A DNA stretch of 32,518 nucleotides from Caulobacter sp. (GCA_029866155.1 JARWZW010000023.1:1-32518), one strand, 5' to 3'; numbered from the stretch's first letter, positions 1 to 9,319 are shown. The notes: a model not told the origin generated them from the letters alone. Program-made: numbers and translations.

Positions 1-122
1 CGCCGAAGCCGGCCGCTGCGCCTGCAGCCGAAGCACCGGCGGCGGACGCGGCTGCTCCGGCGGCTGATGGCGCCGCTGCTGCCCCGGCAGCCGCCCCCGC
101 CGCCGCGCCGGTCGCTCCCTAG
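1..122 (+). CDS. C-terminal end of an Ala/Pro-rich protein (partial)
   Basis: The frame whose codons begin at position 3 is open from the window edge and ends at a TAG at 120-122. It encodes about 39 residues of almost pure alanine and proline with a few Asp, Glu and Lys. Such tails occur as disordered extensions on many alphaproteobacterial proteins, including some ribosomal proteins, so the tail does not identify the gene. Most of the gene lies outside the window. The frame is chosen because it is open, ends just before a hairpin at 147-173 and has low-complexity composition typical of a C-terminal tail. The function is unknown. Confidence 0.55.
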   Translation, partial: PKPAAAPAAEAPAADAAAPAADGAAAAPAAAPAAAPVAP

Positions 123-146
123 ACCCTCATAGCCGGAACGCCGGTT

Positions 147-173
147 GGGACCCGAACCTCGATTTCGGGTCCC
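147..173. terminator. Perfect 10-bp hairpin, probable terminator
   Basis: GGGACCCGAA (147-156) and TTCGGGTCCC (164-173) are perfectly complementary around a 7-base loop, 25 bases after the stop of the upstream partial gene. No T-run follows, so it is not a classical intrinsic terminator. It could still stabilise a 3' end or separate the two transcripts. A second, weaker stem (CGCCAG 180-185 with CTGGCG 195-200) follows before the next gene. Confidence 0.5.
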
Positions 174-249
174 ATGAAACGCCAGGGCCAGGCTCTGGCG
201 GTTGCCAGCCTTTAGTCACTGTTGTCTGTTCGCTGAACGGGGGACAGGC

Positions 250-975
250 ATGACAGGGCGCTTCGCTGATCTTCGACGGATGGCCGCGGGCCTTCGCCGG
301 TGGCGCACGGTCTGGACCGTACTGGCCAATCTGGTGCCGGTTGTCTGTGTCCTGCTGTTTGGCTGGAAGGCGGCGGTGCTGCTGATCCTCTATTGGTCAG
401 AGAACCTGATCATCGGGGCAGCCTATGCCGTGCGGATCTTCAGTAGCGGCATGGCCTGGGGTCGGGGCGGCCAGATGCTGTCGCTGTTCCTGGTTCCGTT
501 CTTCGTCGTGCATTACGGGATGTTCTGCTTCGTGCACGGCATCTTCGTGATGCTGATCACCACGATCGGCGGCGGGACGATGCTTATGCCCGCCATGTCG
601 ATTCCGGAACTCTACGCCCGGGTCGAAACCCTGACCCGGACAGAGGCCGGGTTTGCCCTGAGCCTGCTGACCATCGCCGCCTTGCATGCAGGCGACCTGG
701 TCGGCTGGCTGATGCGCGGCGGGCCGGCGCGGACCAACCCGATGAACCTGATGTTCGAACCCTATGGCCGGATCGTGGTGCTGCATCTCGGGATCATGGG
801 CGGAACCGTGGTGATCATCATTCTGGGTCAGCCCATCTGGGCTCTGCTGGTCCTGGCGATCATGAAGACCCTGGTCGAACTGGGCCGGTTCGGACGGATC
901 GCCGCCTCCCCGGAAACCCTGCAACAGACCGAATCGGCGCTGAAGGAATTGAACGAGAAGCTGGGCGGCCGCTGA
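250..975 (+). CDS. Multi-pass membrane protein, DUF6498-like
   Basis: A 241-residue protein with a short basic N-terminus and about six hydrophobic stretches (near residues 19-37, 39-60, 76-105, 130-150, 175-195 and 196-212), ending in a charged helix. The YWSENLIIG motif after the first helices and the later HYGMFCFVHGIF stretch resemble the DUF6498 family of uncharacterised bacterial inner-membrane proteins. The ATG at 250 is preferred over an upstream in-frame TTG at 202, because a purine-rich GGGGGA stands just before it and the extra 16 residues do not look like a membrane-protein start. It stands alone, and converges on the NlpC/P60 gene. No substrate or role can be inferred. Confidence 0.75.
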   Translation: MTGRFADLRRMAAGLRRWRTVWTVLANLVPVVCVLLFGWKAAVLLILYWSENLIIGAAYAVRIFSSGMAWGRGGQMLSLFLVPFFVVHYGMFCFVHGIFVMLITTIGGGTMLMPAMSIPELYARVETLTRTEAGFALSLLTIAALHAGDLVGWLMRGGPARTNPMNLMFEPYGRIVVLHLGIMGGTVVIIILGQPIWALLVLAIMKTLVELGRFGRIAASPETLQQTESALKELNEKLGGR

Positions 976-997
976 TCCTCGGCGACCGCAGGCGCGT

Positions 998-1834
998 TCA
1001 CAGTCGTCGCCAGGCCGTGGGCTGACCATTCCCCGCCTCGGCGATCCTGCGGATCGCAGCGGACAGGGGCTCGATCGCCACGGCCATATGGTGGGCATTG
1101 GCGTGGATCATGGTCTGGCGGCTGAGCAACATGGCCACATGGCCCTTCCAGAAGACCAGGTCGCCGCGTTCCGCTTCAGCCGGGTCGATTTCTGCGCCGA
1201 GGGCCGCCTGCATGTCGGTGTCCCGGGGACAGGCCCGGCCGCAGGCCAGCAGCGCGTTCTGCACCAGGGCCGAGCAATCGAGGCCCAGGCTCTCCCGCCC
1301 ACCCCAGAGATAGGGCGCGCCCAGGAACCGCAGGGCTACGGCGGCTCGATCCAATTCGAAACCCAGCCCCACGGGCGCCAGGTGTTCGGCCATCATCCAG
1401 CCAGCCCGGGCGGTGCGGACAAACCGGCCTTCCTGCTCCAAGACGGTCACAAGGGCATTCAACGAATAGAGGCCGACCGGGGCTGACTTGATGTCCGGCC
1501 GGCTGAAACCGTAGGTCCGGATGGCCCGGACCCGATGGGTCGCGACCAGCACCGGGGCGGAAAGCGCCTCGGCCATCACCCAGCCGACATAGCCGTCCCG
1601 GGTCGCCTGGCCAAACACATAGCCGTCCTGTTCCAGCAGCGCCTGGAACTGCTCGCCGAACAGCAGCTGGCTTTCCTGTTCCGCGTCATCGCGGGGATGA
1701 CGCCGAAGCGGCGCGACCGAGGCGCTGACCTGCATGGACCGGGTCTCGGCAAAGCGATCCGCGGGGACCACTCCCTGCAGCCGGGCATCAGCCAGGCCGT
1801 CATGGAACAGGGTGAGGCGACGGTCAAAGCTCAT
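998..1834 (-). CDS. NlpC/P60 family cysteine peptidase with SH3-like N-terminal region
   Basis: A 278-residue protein. The C-terminal third has the NlpC/P60 pattern: YLWGGRESLGLDCSALVQ gives the nucleophile Cys187, GHVAMLL gives His232, and HANAHH (244-249) offers the third polar residue. Enzymes of this family cut peptide bonds in cell-wall muropeptides, typically between D-Glu and a diamino acid. Residues about 35-150 look like two bacterial SH3 modules (GYVFGQATRDGYVGWV, then a repeat of WMMAE near 146-150), which usually position the enzyme on peptidoglycan. No clear signal peptide is visible, so it may act on cytoplasmic (recycling) muropeptides. Its ATG overlaps the stop of the upstream M17 aminopeptidase gene by 4 bases (ATGA), so the two are translationally coupled and may jointly degrade peptides. 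Confidence 0.88.
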   Translation of the reverse strand: MSFDRRLTLFHDGLADARLQGVVPADRFAETRSMQVSASVAPLRRHPRDDAEQESQLLFGEQFQALLEQDGYVFGQATRDGYVGWVMAEALSAPVLVATHRVRAIRTYGFSRPDIKSAPVGLYSLNALVTVLEQEGRFVRTARAGWMMAEHLAPVGLGFELDRAAVALRFLGAPYLWGGRESLGLDCSALVQNALLACGRACPRDTDMQAALGAEIDPAEAERGDLVFWKGHVAMLLSRQTMIHANAHHMAVAIEPLSAAIRRIAEAGNGQPTAWRRL

Positions 1835-3252
1835 CCGAAGCGGACCTTCAACAGATGGAACAGGGCGCGGATCGCCTGGGCCTCGGCCCCCACGGGCCGG
1901 CCCGGCTGATTGCGGGTGTTCCAGGCATAGATGTCAAAATGCACCCAGGACCCGCAGCGGGGCGCGAACCGGCGCAGAAACAGGGCGGCCGTCACGGAGC
2001 CGGCCTGGGCCCAGCCATCGGGGTCGTTCTTGAGGTCGGCCACGTCTCCGTCCAGGGCGTCGTCATAGCCGGACCAGAGGGGTAGTCGCCAAAGGGGATC
2101 GCTGACGGCGGCGGACGCCGCGGCGAGGTCCGCCGCCAGGACCTCGTCATCGGTGAAATAGGGGATGACCTGCGGGCCAAGGGCCACCCGGGCCGCGCCG
2201 GTCAGGGTGGCCAGGTCGATGGTCAGGTCCGGCGCCAGTTCCTCGGCCCGCGCAAGAGCGTCGGCCAGGATCAGCCGGCCTTCGGCGTCAGTGTTGCCCA
2301 CCTCCACCGTCAAACCCCTGCGGGTGTCCAGCACATCGCCCGGCCGCATGGCGTCGCCGGAAATGGCGTTCTCGACCGCCGGGACGAGGATGGCCAGGCG
2401 GATGGGAAGGCCAGCTTCCATCACCATCCGGCCCAGAGCCAGGGCATGGGCGGCGCCGCCCATGTCCTTCTTCATCAGCCGCATGCCCGAACTGGGCTTG
2501 ATGTCGAGGCCGCCGGTGTCGAAGGTGACCCCCTTGCCGACCAGCGCGACCAGGGGCGAATCCGGACCGGCGCCCGGACCGGTCCAGGCCATTTCGATCA
2601 TCCGGGGATCCCGTCCCGGACCTGCGGCCCGCCCTACGGCATGGACAGAGGGATAGCCCTGGGCCAGCAGGTCTGGCCCTGAAATGACCGACAGGGCGGC
2701 GTCATTCTGCTTGGCAAGTTCGCGAGCGATCGCCTCGATCTGCTGGGGCCCCATGTCGGAGGCCGGGGTATTGACCATGTCCCGGGCCAGGGCGCAGGCC
2801 CCGGCGAGGCTCCGGACTCCGGCCAGGTCTACCCCCGCAGGCGCGACCAGCCGGGCAGATGGCCCCTCGGCCTTGCGATACCGGTCGAAGCGATAACCGC
2901 CCAGGGCGAAGGCCAGTACGGCCTGGGCCGGATCCAAGGCCTCGGGCAGGGCCGCGAATTCATAGAGGCCTGCCGGCAACCGGACCGCCATGGCCCTCAG
3001 GGCCATCGGGTCGCCACCCTTGCCAAGGCCAAAGATCGCCTCGACCAGCGCCCCATCGACGCCATGAACCAGCAGCAGTTGGCCGGCCGCCCCCTTGAAC
3101 CCCGAAATCTCGGCCTGTCGTGCCAGGGCAGTCGGCCGGGCCGCGACCAGATCCGGCCATTCCGCAGCCGCGACCAGCCGCAGCGGGGTGACGGGTCCAT
3201 CGGCGGCTGAAACTACGGCATGGGTCAAGGAAGGGCTCTCGGGGTCGGGCAT
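1831..3252 (-). CDS. M17 family leucyl aminopeptidase
   Basis: A 473-residue cytosolic metallo-exopeptidase that removes N-terminal amino acids from peptides. The M17 catalytic core is complete: GKGVTFDTGGLDIKPSSGM carries Lys240, Asp245 and Lys252; KKDMGG carries Asp263; and NTDAEGRLILADAL carries Asp322, Glu324 and the catalytic Arg326. These are the ligands of the two metal ions. The N-terminal 150 residues form the less conserved regulatory domain. The ATG at 3252 is chosen because the in-frame extension up to 3372 is Arg/Pro-rich and lacks a ribosome site, while AGGT precedes this ATG. It is the first gene of a two-gene unit with the NlpC/P60 peptidase and is divergent from tadD across a 92-bp spacer. 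Confidence 0.92.
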   Translation of the reverse strand: MPDPESPSLTHAVVSAADGPVTPLRLVAAAEWPDLVAARPTALARQAEISGFKGAAGQLLLVHGVDGALVEAIFGLGKGGDPMALRAMAVRLPAGLYEFAALPEALDPAQAVLAFALGGYRFDRYRKAEGPSARLVAPAGVDLAGVRSLAGACALARDMVNTPASDMGPQQIEAIARELAKQNDAALSVISGPDLLAQGYPSVHAVGRAAGPGRDPRMIEMAWTGPGAGPDSPLVALVGKGVTFDTGGLDIKPSSGMRLMKKDMGGAAHALALGRMVMEAGLPIRLAILVPAVENAISGDAMRPGDVLDTRRGLTVEVGNTDAEGRLILADALARAEELAPDLTIDLATLTGAARVALGPQVIPYFTDDEVLAADLAAASAAVSDPLWRLPLWSGYDDALDGDVADLKNDPDGWAQAGSVTAALFLRRFAPRCGSWVHFDIYAWNTRNQPGRPVGAEAQAIRALFHLLKVRFG

Positions 3253-3344
3253 CGTCGGGACCTGCAGAATATTATGCTTAACGATTCCTTGATCCGGCCG
3301 GGGGATGGTTGCGATCCGCATCCCGTCCGGTCGAGGTCTCCTCC

Positions 3345-4283
3345 ATGTGTCGCAAGCGCGCGCCCGCCGCAACCCTCCTGAGCCTGACCCTGCTGAGCGG
3401 CGTGACGCTTGGCGCGACGCCCCTGTTCTGGGGACTGGGCGCGGCGTCCGCCCAGGCGGCCGGTTGGCCGTTTGGCGACAGAACCGACAAGGTCGCCGTC
3501 ACGGACGCCGGCAAGGTCGGCCCCAAGGGCGCGGCCCCTGCCCCATCCCAGCCTCCTGCCCCGCTCAAGGCCAGCGCCGCCGAGCGGATCGAGGCCCGGC
3601 GCCTGGATCCCCTGGCCGCCGCCGCCTTCTGGGGTCGCGAGGTCGAGATCGACCCCCGGGACGCCGAGGCAGGGATCGGCCTGTCGCAATCCCTGCGCGC
3701 CCTGCGCCGCTTCCAGGACGCCGCCGCCGCCGCCCAGACAGTGCTGGTGGTCGATCCAGGCAATATGAACGCCCTGCTGGAATCGGCCCGGGCCTGGATC
3801 GGCATGGGTCAGGGTTTCTACGCCATCGAACCGGCCCGCAAGGCTGCCGCACTGTCGCCCCGCGACTGGCGCCCCGTCGCCCTTCTGGCCGTCGCCTATG
3901 AACAGGCGCAGCGGGACGAAGAAGCCCTGGCGGCCCACCAGCAGGCGGCCTCCCTGGCCCCCGGCGAGCCTGCGGTCCTGAGCAACTACGCCATGTACCA
4001 GGCCGCCCGAGGCGATCTGCCCGCAGCCGAGCGGCTTCTGCGCCGGGCCGCCGCCGCACCGCAACTGCTGCCCACCGTCCGCCAGAACCTGGCCTTGGTG
4101 GTCGGCCTGCAGGGACGCCTCGATGAAGCCGAACGCCTGGCCCGCCAGGACCTGCCGCCCGAGATGGTGGCCAGCAACATGGCCTGGCTGAAAGCGGCGC
4201 TTGCCAAGCCTGCAGCAGGTGGGGCGGCGGGAACGCCAGGGAGCGGCCGAAACTGGCAGTCGGTGACCCAGCCGGGGGGGTAG
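3345..4283 (+). CDS. tadD: TPR protein, TadD-like pilus assembly factor
   Basis: A 312-residue exported protein. A hydrophobic N-terminal segment (residues about 8-38) ends in an ASAQA signal-peptidase-like site. An Ala/Pro linker follows, then tetratricopeptide repeats from about residue 95 to 250, with motifs such as EIDPRDAEAGIGLSQSL and LAPGEPAVLSNYAMYQAARGD. The end of the repeat block (RQDLPPEMVASNMAWLK) fits the TadD family, which assists secretin assembly in Tad systems. TadD proteins are usually lipoproteins, but no lipobox cysteine is evident here. The ATG at 3345 follows GAGGT with a 7-base spacer; the in-frame TTG at 3309 is not favoured. It converges on tadC, so it is transcribed separately from the main cpa operon. 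The symbol rests on repeat type and context. Confidence 0.78.
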   Translation: MCRKRAPAATLLSLTLLSGVTLGATPLFWGLGAASAQAAGWPFGDRTDKVAVTDAGKVGPKGAAPAPSQPPAPLKASAAERIEARRLDPLAAAAFWGREVEIDPRDAEAGIGLSQSLRALRRFQDAAAAAQTVLVVDPGNMNALLESARAWIGMGQGFYAIEPARKAAALSPRDWRPVALLAVAYEQAQRDEEALAAHQQAASLAPGEPAVLSNYAMYQAARGDLPAAERLLRRAAAAPQLLPTVRQNLALVVGLQGRLDEAERLARQDLPPEMVASNMAWLKAALAKPAAGGAAGTPGSGRNWQSVTQPGG

Positions 4284-4285
4284 TC

Positions 4286-4314
4286 TGTCCTTCTCCTCAA
4301 GTGAGAAAAGGACA
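4286..4314. terminator. Imperfect hairpin between convergent tadD and tadC
   Basis: TGTCCTT (4286-4292) pairs with AAGGACA (4308-4314), and inner CTC pairs with GAG, leaving a two-base bulge. It lies in the 49-bp gap between two convergent stops, where a bidirectional terminator would be expected. The pairing is imperfect and there is no long T-run. It may instead be a decayed REP-like repeat. Confidence 0.35.
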
Positions 4315-4332
4315 CGGTCACCAGCCCGGCCC

Positions 4333-5322
4333 CTACTGCCGGGACATGATGTCCTGCACCTTGATGATGGCCGGGCCCAGGATGACCACGAACAGGACGG
4401 GCAGGAAGAACAGGATCATCGGGACGGTGAGCTGAGCCGGCAGGGCGGCGGCCTTTTTCTCGGCGGCGGAAAGGCGCAGCTCCCGGTTCTCCTTGGCCAT
4501 GACCCGCAGGGCCGAGCCCAGCGGCGTACCGTAGCGTTCGGCCTGGATCATGGCGGTGACCACCGACTTGACCCCAGGATGGTTGGTCCGCTTGGCCAGG
4601 CCCTCATAGGCCTGGCGGCGCTCTGGCAGGTAGGACAGTTCAGCCGTCAGCAGGGTCAGTTCCTCGGCCAGTTCGATCGAACTGCTGCCGACCTCCTGGC
4701 TTACCTTCATGATCGCCGCCTCTATCGACATGCCGCTTTCGACACAGATCAACAGGAGGTCGAGGGTGTCTGGAAATGCGCTGACGATGCTCTCGCGCCG
4801 CTTGGTGGCGATGTTCGAGATATAGACGTTGGGGGCGTAGTAGCCGATCAGCAAGGCGGCCATGCAGGCCGTCATCTTCTGCATCATCGGCATGCCGAAG
4901 TCGTTCACGACAAAAAGGTAGAAAGCCACCACCAAGGCGAAGGCGAAGGGCATGATGAATCGGAAGAAATAGAAGGTCGTCACGGGCCGGGGGCCGCGGA
5001 ATCCGGCCTGGGCCAGCTTGTCCACCACCTTGGGATCCTCGAGAAGGCGGGACAGCTGAAGCCGTTCCACCACCTTCTTGTACAGACCCTCATCGGTATG
5101 GCGCAGCGTTGAGGTTGCGTTGGCGGCTGGTCGGCTGGACAGGGCCGCGCGATTGCGTTTTCGCAGTTCTTCCCGACGGTTCGAGACCGACTTCAGTCGG
5201 CTTTCCAGGGTGCTACCCCGGATCAAGGGCCGCACCAGGGTGATAATGGTTGCGAAGGTGACCACAGCGACAAAGGCCGAGAGGATGTTGTCCGGATCGG
5301 TCAGGGTGCTGACAAGGCTCAT
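4333..5322 (-). CDS. tadC: Tad pilus inner-membrane platform protein TadC
   Basis: A 329-residue type II secretion system F-domain protein. Hydrophobic helices lie near residues 12-32, 120-140, 145-165 and 298-322, with the cytosolic F domain between the last two (PDTLDLLLICVESGMSIEAAIMKV, and YGTPLGSALRVMAKENRELR). TadC pairs with TadB as the membrane platform on which the CpaF ATPase drives Flp pilin extrusion. It is the last gene of the minus-strand run, 19 bp after tadB. A weak AGGT precedes the ATG. It corresponds to the gene called cpaH in some Caulobacter annotations. Confidence 0.93.
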   Translation of the reverse strand: MSLVSTLTDPDNILSAFVAVVTFATIITLVRPLIRGSTLESRLKSVSNRREELRKRNRAALSSRPAANATSTLRHTDEGLYKKVVERLQLSRLLEDPKVVDKLAQAGFRGPRPVTTFYFFRFIMPFAFALVVAFYLFVVNDFGMPMMQKMTACMAALLIGYYAPNVYISNIATKRRESIVSAFPDTLDLLLICVESGMSIEAAIMKVSQEVGSSSIELAEELTLLTAELSYLPERRQAYEGLAKRTNHPGVKSVVTAMIQAERYGTPLGSALRVMAKENRELRLSAAEKKAAALPAQLTVPMILFFLPVLFVVILGPAIIKVQDIMSRQ

Positions 5323-5341
5323 GGCGTGACCTGTGCTCCCG

Positions 5342-6325
5342 TCAGAACTTGAAGTTGATCATCTTGCGCATCACGAAGATGCCCATGCCCATCCAGAAGG
5401 CCGCCCCCATCAGCATCAGGTGACCGCGGCTGTCGCTGAACATGGGGGCCATATAGGCGGGCGTCGTGACGGTGATCAGCACCACCACCCCGGGAGGCAG
5501 GCTGCCGATGATGAAGGAGCTGGCGATGGCTTCCGAGGACAGGGCCTTGATCTTTTCTCGCATCAGCTTGCGGGAGCGGAGCACCTGGGAAAGATTGTTG
5601 AGGGCCTCGGCCAGGTTGCCGCCGGTCTTCTGCTGAATAGCCAGCACGATGGCGAAGAAACGCAGCTCATTGGTCGGCATGCGCTCGTACATGCGCTCCA
5701 GGGCATTATCGATCGAAACCCCGACCCCGATGTTTTCCACCAGGCTGCGGAACTCGCCGGCCAGGGGCTCGGGGCTCTCCCGGCCGATGATCTTCAGGCA
5801 GTCATGGACCGGCAGGCCTGACTTGATGCCCCGGACGATGATGTCGATGGCGTCCGAAAAATGCTCGGTGAACTTCTTGATCCGGCGCGCCGCCAGAAAG
5901 CCGACCACCCAGCGCGGCAGGCCCAGGCCAGCGGCGAAGCCCAGTCCCAGGGCAAGCAGCGGATTCTGGCGAAGCAGCATCATGGCGCCAAAAACCAGGA
6001 GACCGATGACGCCGCTGACGATCCAGAAGTTGCGGATATTGCCCTTCAACCCGGCCTGTTTCAGCTTGGCTGTGAGGTTCAGGGTCGCCCTCTTCTGTTG
6101 GCGTTCCTGATCCTTGATGGTTTTCAGAATCTGCTTGCGCCGGGTGTCCTGGCTGTTGGCCGTCCGGGCCATGGACGTCTTGCGGGCGGTCCGCCCGCCC
6201 GGGGAGACGATCGCCTGGGCCCGCTTGACGACCTTGGCCGAACCCGCGTCACCGCCACCGGCGAGGACAAAGCCCAGTCCGGCGACAGTGATGAAGACCA
6301 GGACGGCGACGAGCAGGGTAATCAT
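5342..6325 (-). CDS. tadB: Tad pilus inner-membrane platform protein TadB
   Basis: A 327-residue F-domain protein and partner of TadC. Helices lie near residues 1-24 (the start itself is a membrane segment), 100-145 (two close helices) and 270-320. The cytosolic F domain is marked by FSDAIDIIVRGIKSGLPVHDCL and by QQKTGGNLAEALNNLSQVLRSR, the typical TadB signature. It starts three bases after the cpaF stop, so the two are cotranscribed and probably coupled. It corresponds to cpaG in some Caulobacter naming. No anomalies were seen. Confidence 0.93.
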   Translation of the reverse strand: MITLLVAVLVFITVAGLGFVLAGGGDAGSAKVVKRAQAIVSPGGRTARKTSMARTANSQDTRRKQILKTIKDQERQQKRATLNLTAKLKQAGLKGNIRNFWIVSGVIGLLVFGAMMLLRQNPLLALGLGFAAGLGLPRWVVGFLAARRIKKFTEHFSDAIDIIVRGIKSGLPVHDCLKIIGRESPEPLAGEFRSLVENIGVGVSIDNALERMYERMPTNELRFFAIVLAIQQKTGGNLAEALNNLSQVLRSRKLMREKIKALSSEAIASSFIIGSLPPGVVVLITVTTPAYMAPMFSDSRGHLMLMGAAFWMGMGIFVMRKMINFKF

Positions 6326-6328
6326 GAC

Positions 6329-7825
6329 CTATTCCGCCGCATCCAGGGCTTCGGCCAGTTCCCGCTCAAGGCCGTAATAACGTGCGCGATCCCAGAAGCG
6401 GGGACGGGCGATGCCGGTCGAGCGGTGCTTGCCGACAATCTTTCCGGCCTCGTCCTCGCCGGTTATTTCATAGACAAACAGGTCCTGGGTGACGATCACA
6501 TCGCCTTCCAGCCCGACCACCTCGGTCACGTGGGTGATGCGGCGGCTGCCATCCCGCAGGCGGGCGGCCTGGATGATCACATCCACCGAGCCAACGATCA
6601 TTTCGCGGATGGTGCGAGACGGCAGACCATAGCCGCCCATGGTGATCATGGATTCGACCCGGCTGATGGCCTCCCGGGGGCTGTTGGCGTGAAGGGTGCC
6701 CATGGAGCCGTCATGGCCGGTGTTCATGGCCTGCAGGAGGTCAAAGGCTTCGGGGCCGCGCACTTCGCCGACGATGATCCGCTCGGGACGCATCCGCAGA
6801 CAGTTCTTGACCAGATCGCGCATGGTGATCTGACCGGACCCCTCCAGATTGGGCGGTCGGGTTTCGAGGCGGACGACATGGGGCTGCTGCAGCTGCAGTT
6901 CGGCCGCGTCCTCGCAGGTAATGACCCGTTCGGTCGGGTCGATGAAGGCGGTCATGGTGTTGAGCAGGGTTGTCTTGCCCGAGCCCGTACCGCCGGAAAT
7001 GATGACGTTGCAGCGGCAGGCGCCGATGACGCCCAGCACCCTAGCGCCCTCGGGACTGATGGACCGGAAGTCCACCAGGTCCTTCATGGTCAGCTTGTCC
7101 TTTTTGAACTTCCGGATGGTCAGGGTCGGACCGTCAAGAGCCAGGGGCGGGGCAATGACATTGACCCGGCTGCCGTCTGGCAGACGGGCGTCACAGATCG
7201 GGCTGGATTCGTCGACCCGCCGGCCAACCTGGCTGACGATACGCTGACAGATATTCATCAGCTGGGCGTTGTCCCGGAAGCGGACATTGGTCAGCTGCGT
7301 CTTGCCGCCGACCTCGATGAAGACCCGGCTAGCCCCGTTGACCATGACGTCGCTGATGTCATCGCGGGCGAGCAGGGGCTCGAGGGGGCCATAGCCAAGG
7401 ACATCGTTGATGATGTCCTGGACCAGGACCTCGGTCTCGGAGACCGACATCGAGACATTCTTGATCGCCACAAGTTCGGCGACGATGTCCTTGATCTCGG
7501 CGGCGGCCGCCTTGACGTCCAGCTGGGCCAGCTGTGACAGGTCAATGGTGTTGAGCAGGGCGTTGAAAATCGCCGTCTTGGTGGCGTGATAATAGTCGCT
7601 CTGTTCCCGGACAACCTCTGTCGCCGGCGCCTGGGCCGAGGACAGCTTGTCCATCACCTTGTTGCTCTGCAAGGCGGCGGCTGATTGGGGCTTTCCGGCC
7701 GGGGGCTTGCTTGGTGTCGGCGCCGCCGGCGCAGCCTGCGGGCGGGTCGAAATGGCAGCACCCGCCGCGGGTGGCGGTGGCGGCCTGGCCGCAGCGTCTG
7801 CCTCTGTCGAACGCTTTCCGAACAC
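6329..7825 (-). CDS. cpaF: Tad pilus assembly ATPase CpaF (TadA)
   Basis: A 498-residue VirB11/PulE-like secretion ATPase that powers pilus assembly at the cytoplasmic face. Residues 1-70 are a Pro/Ala-rich disordered tail. The N-terminal domain follows, then the RecA-like core with Walker A GGTGSGKT at 278-285, the Asp box around CEDAAELQL (304-312), Walker [10 protein letters not shown] at 349-357 and the His box MGTLHANS. The start is GTG (7823-7825), directly abutting the TAG of cpaE. An AGGAAG inside the end of cpaE serves as ribosome site, implying strong coupling between CpaE and CpaF. In Tad systems this ATPase is thought to power both extension and retraction. Confidence 0.95.
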   Translation of the reverse strand: MFGKRSTEADAAARPPPPPAAGAAISTRPQAAPAAPTPSKPPAGKPQSAAALQSNKVMDKLSSAQAPATEVVREQSDYYHATKTAIFNALLNTIDLSQLAQLDVKAAAAEIKDIVAELVAIKNVSMSVSETEVLVQDIINDVLGYGPLEPLLARDDISDVMVNGASRVFIEVGGKTQLTNVRFRDNAQLMNICQRIVSQVGRRVDESSPICDARLPDGSRVNVIAPPLALDGPTLTIRKFKKDKLTMKDLVDFRSISPEGARVLGVIGACRCNVIISGGTGSGKTTLLNTMTAFIDPTERVITCEDAAELQLQQPHVVRLETRPPNLEGSGQITMRDLVKNCLRMRPERIIVGEVRGPEAFDLLQAMNTGHDGSMGTLHANSPREAISRVESMITMGGYGLPSRTIREMIVGSVDVIIQAARLRDGSRRITHVTEVVGLEGDVIVTQDLFVYEITGEDEAGKIVGKHRSTGIARPRFWDRARYYGLERELAEALDAAE

Positions 7826-9319
7826 CTATTTCTTCCTGAACAGGCCAGAGAGCAGCGATGTCTTTTGCACGACGGGCGGTTCGCGCCGGGTGAGCAGCTG
7901 GGCCAGCTGTTCAATGCCTTCGGAAGACTTGGTCTTGGGCGCGACCTCGGGAACCATCTGGCCGTTGTTGGCGGCCTGGCCAAAGGTCTTGGCGTCGAAC
8001 GGAATCACGATGGACGGCGCCAGACCCAGGGCGTCGCCAAAATCCTTGACCGGAATTTCCGGACGGCCGGGCAGGCCCACCTGGTTAAGGACCAGTCTGG
8101 GCGGACTGTCGTTGGGCCGGGCCAGACGGACAAGGTCGATCATGTTCTTGGTATTGCGCAGAGACGCCAGATCCGGAGTCGCGACGATGACCAGATCGTC
8201 CGAGGAAATCAGCATGCGCCGGGTCCAGCTGTTCCAGCCATGGGGCAGGTCGAGGACGACGAACGGGGCCGCGCTGCGGATCTTCTGGGTGACCTCTTCA
8301 TAGGCCTCCGCGGAAATCTCGTAGTCGCTGTCCAGAGTGGCGGGGGCGGCGAAGAGGCTGAGCCGATCGGTGCAACGGGCCATCATCCGGTCCATCAGGA
8401 CGGGGTCCAGGCGATCAGGCTGGCCCAGGGCGTCTGCAACGCCCTGAAGGGGGTCGTGATTGAAGTTCAGGCCAGCGGTGCCGAAGGCCAGGTCATAGTC
8501 AACGATGACTGTGCCCGCCTGAATCCGCTCGGAGATGGTCCAGGCCACATTGTGAGCCAGGGTGGAGGCCCCTGCGCCGCCCCGGGCCCCGACAAAGGCG
8601 ATCTGGCGACCAATGAACGGCGAGGCCGGGTCAGCATAGAGACCACCAATGGCGCGAATGATCTGCAGCGGCTGCAGGGGCGGCACCAGGTATTCACTGA
8701 CGCCGCGACGCATCAGTTCGCGATAGAGGGCGATGTCGTTGGCGCTGCCGACCACCATGACCTTGGTGCCCGGATCACAGACCTCGGCCAGTCGGTCCAG
8801 CTGGGTGATCATCAGCGGCGCCGGATCCAGGCTCTCCACAATGATCAGGCTGGGGGTCGGCTGGTTCTGGTAGGCCTCGACGGCAGCCGCCAGTCCACCC
8901 GGACGGACGGTGGTGGAAGCCCTGGACAGGCGTCGGTCAGCGGCGGAAGTCTCGATGAGCCCGGCGGTTTCGGCCCGGGCGCAGAAGGCATGGATGGTGA
9001 TGCGGGGAATAGGGGTCTCGCCGATTGTGGCCTCGGCGCCGGCGATCATTTCATGAACAGGATTGGGAACCGGCCTGGCGGCGGGGGCAGCCTTCTGGAC
9101 GCCAAAATCCTCCCCCCCCATGGCGGGCGGAAAATCAGCGAACGGGTCGGGCGCATAGGCGTCCGTCGCAAAGGGATCGGAATCCGCCGCGCGGCTGGAG
9201 GCCGCAGCGCCCAGATCAGCCCAGGGGTCGACGCCTGGAGCCAAACCGGTCGCGGCAAACTCGTCGTCGACTTCGAAGCCGGTGGCGAAGGGGTCAGGGG
9301 CTGTGGATCGGGACGGCAT
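7826..9319 (-). CDS. cpaE: Pilus assembly protein CpaE (atypical MinD/ParA-like)
   Basis: A 497-residue protein. The first 100 residues are acidic and rich in short DPFA-type repeats (DPFATG, DPFATD, DPFADF), probably disordered. Residues about 105-225 form a receiver-like domain without an obvious phosphorylation centre. The rest is a MinD/ParA-type P-loop fold. The nucleotide loop reads GARGGAGASTLAHNVAW (about 244-260): both signature lysines of the deviant Walker A motif are replaced, by Arg and Ala. TadZ/CpaE proteins are known as atypical ATPases that localise the pilus machine, in Caulobacter to a pole. It lies four bases downstream of the cpaD start in the operon, and runs directly into cpaF. 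Confidence 0.92.
   Translation of the reverse strand: MPSRSTAPDPFATGFEVDDEFAATGLAPGVDPWADLGAAASSRAADSDPFATDAYAPDPFADFPPAMGGEDFGVQKAAPAARPVPNPVHEMIAGAEATIGETPIPRITIHAFCARAETAGLIETSAADRRLSRASTTVRPGGLAAAVEAYQNQPTPSLIIVESLDPAPLMITQLDRLAEVCDPGTKVMVVGSANDIALYRELMRRGVSEYLVPPLQPLQIIRAIGGLYADPASPFIGRQIAFVGARGGAGASTLAHNVAWTISERIQAGTVIVDYDLAFGTAGLNFNHDPLQGVADALGQPDRLDPVLMDRMMARCTDRLSLFAAPATLDSDYEISAEAYEEVTQKIRSAAPFVVLDLPHGWNSWTRRMLISSDDLVIVATPDLASLRNTKNMIDLVRLARPNDSPPRLVLNQVGLPGRPEIPVKDFGDALGLAPSIVIPFDAKTFGQAANNGQMVPEVAPKTKSSEGIEQLAQLLTRREPPVVQKTSLLSGLFRKK

Noticed and set aside
5861..7537. 558-codon plus-strand open frame opposite tadB and cpaF
   Set aside because: It is antisense to two well-supported genes and its product is rich in His, Asp and Gly, as expected from the complement of GC-rich coding DNA.
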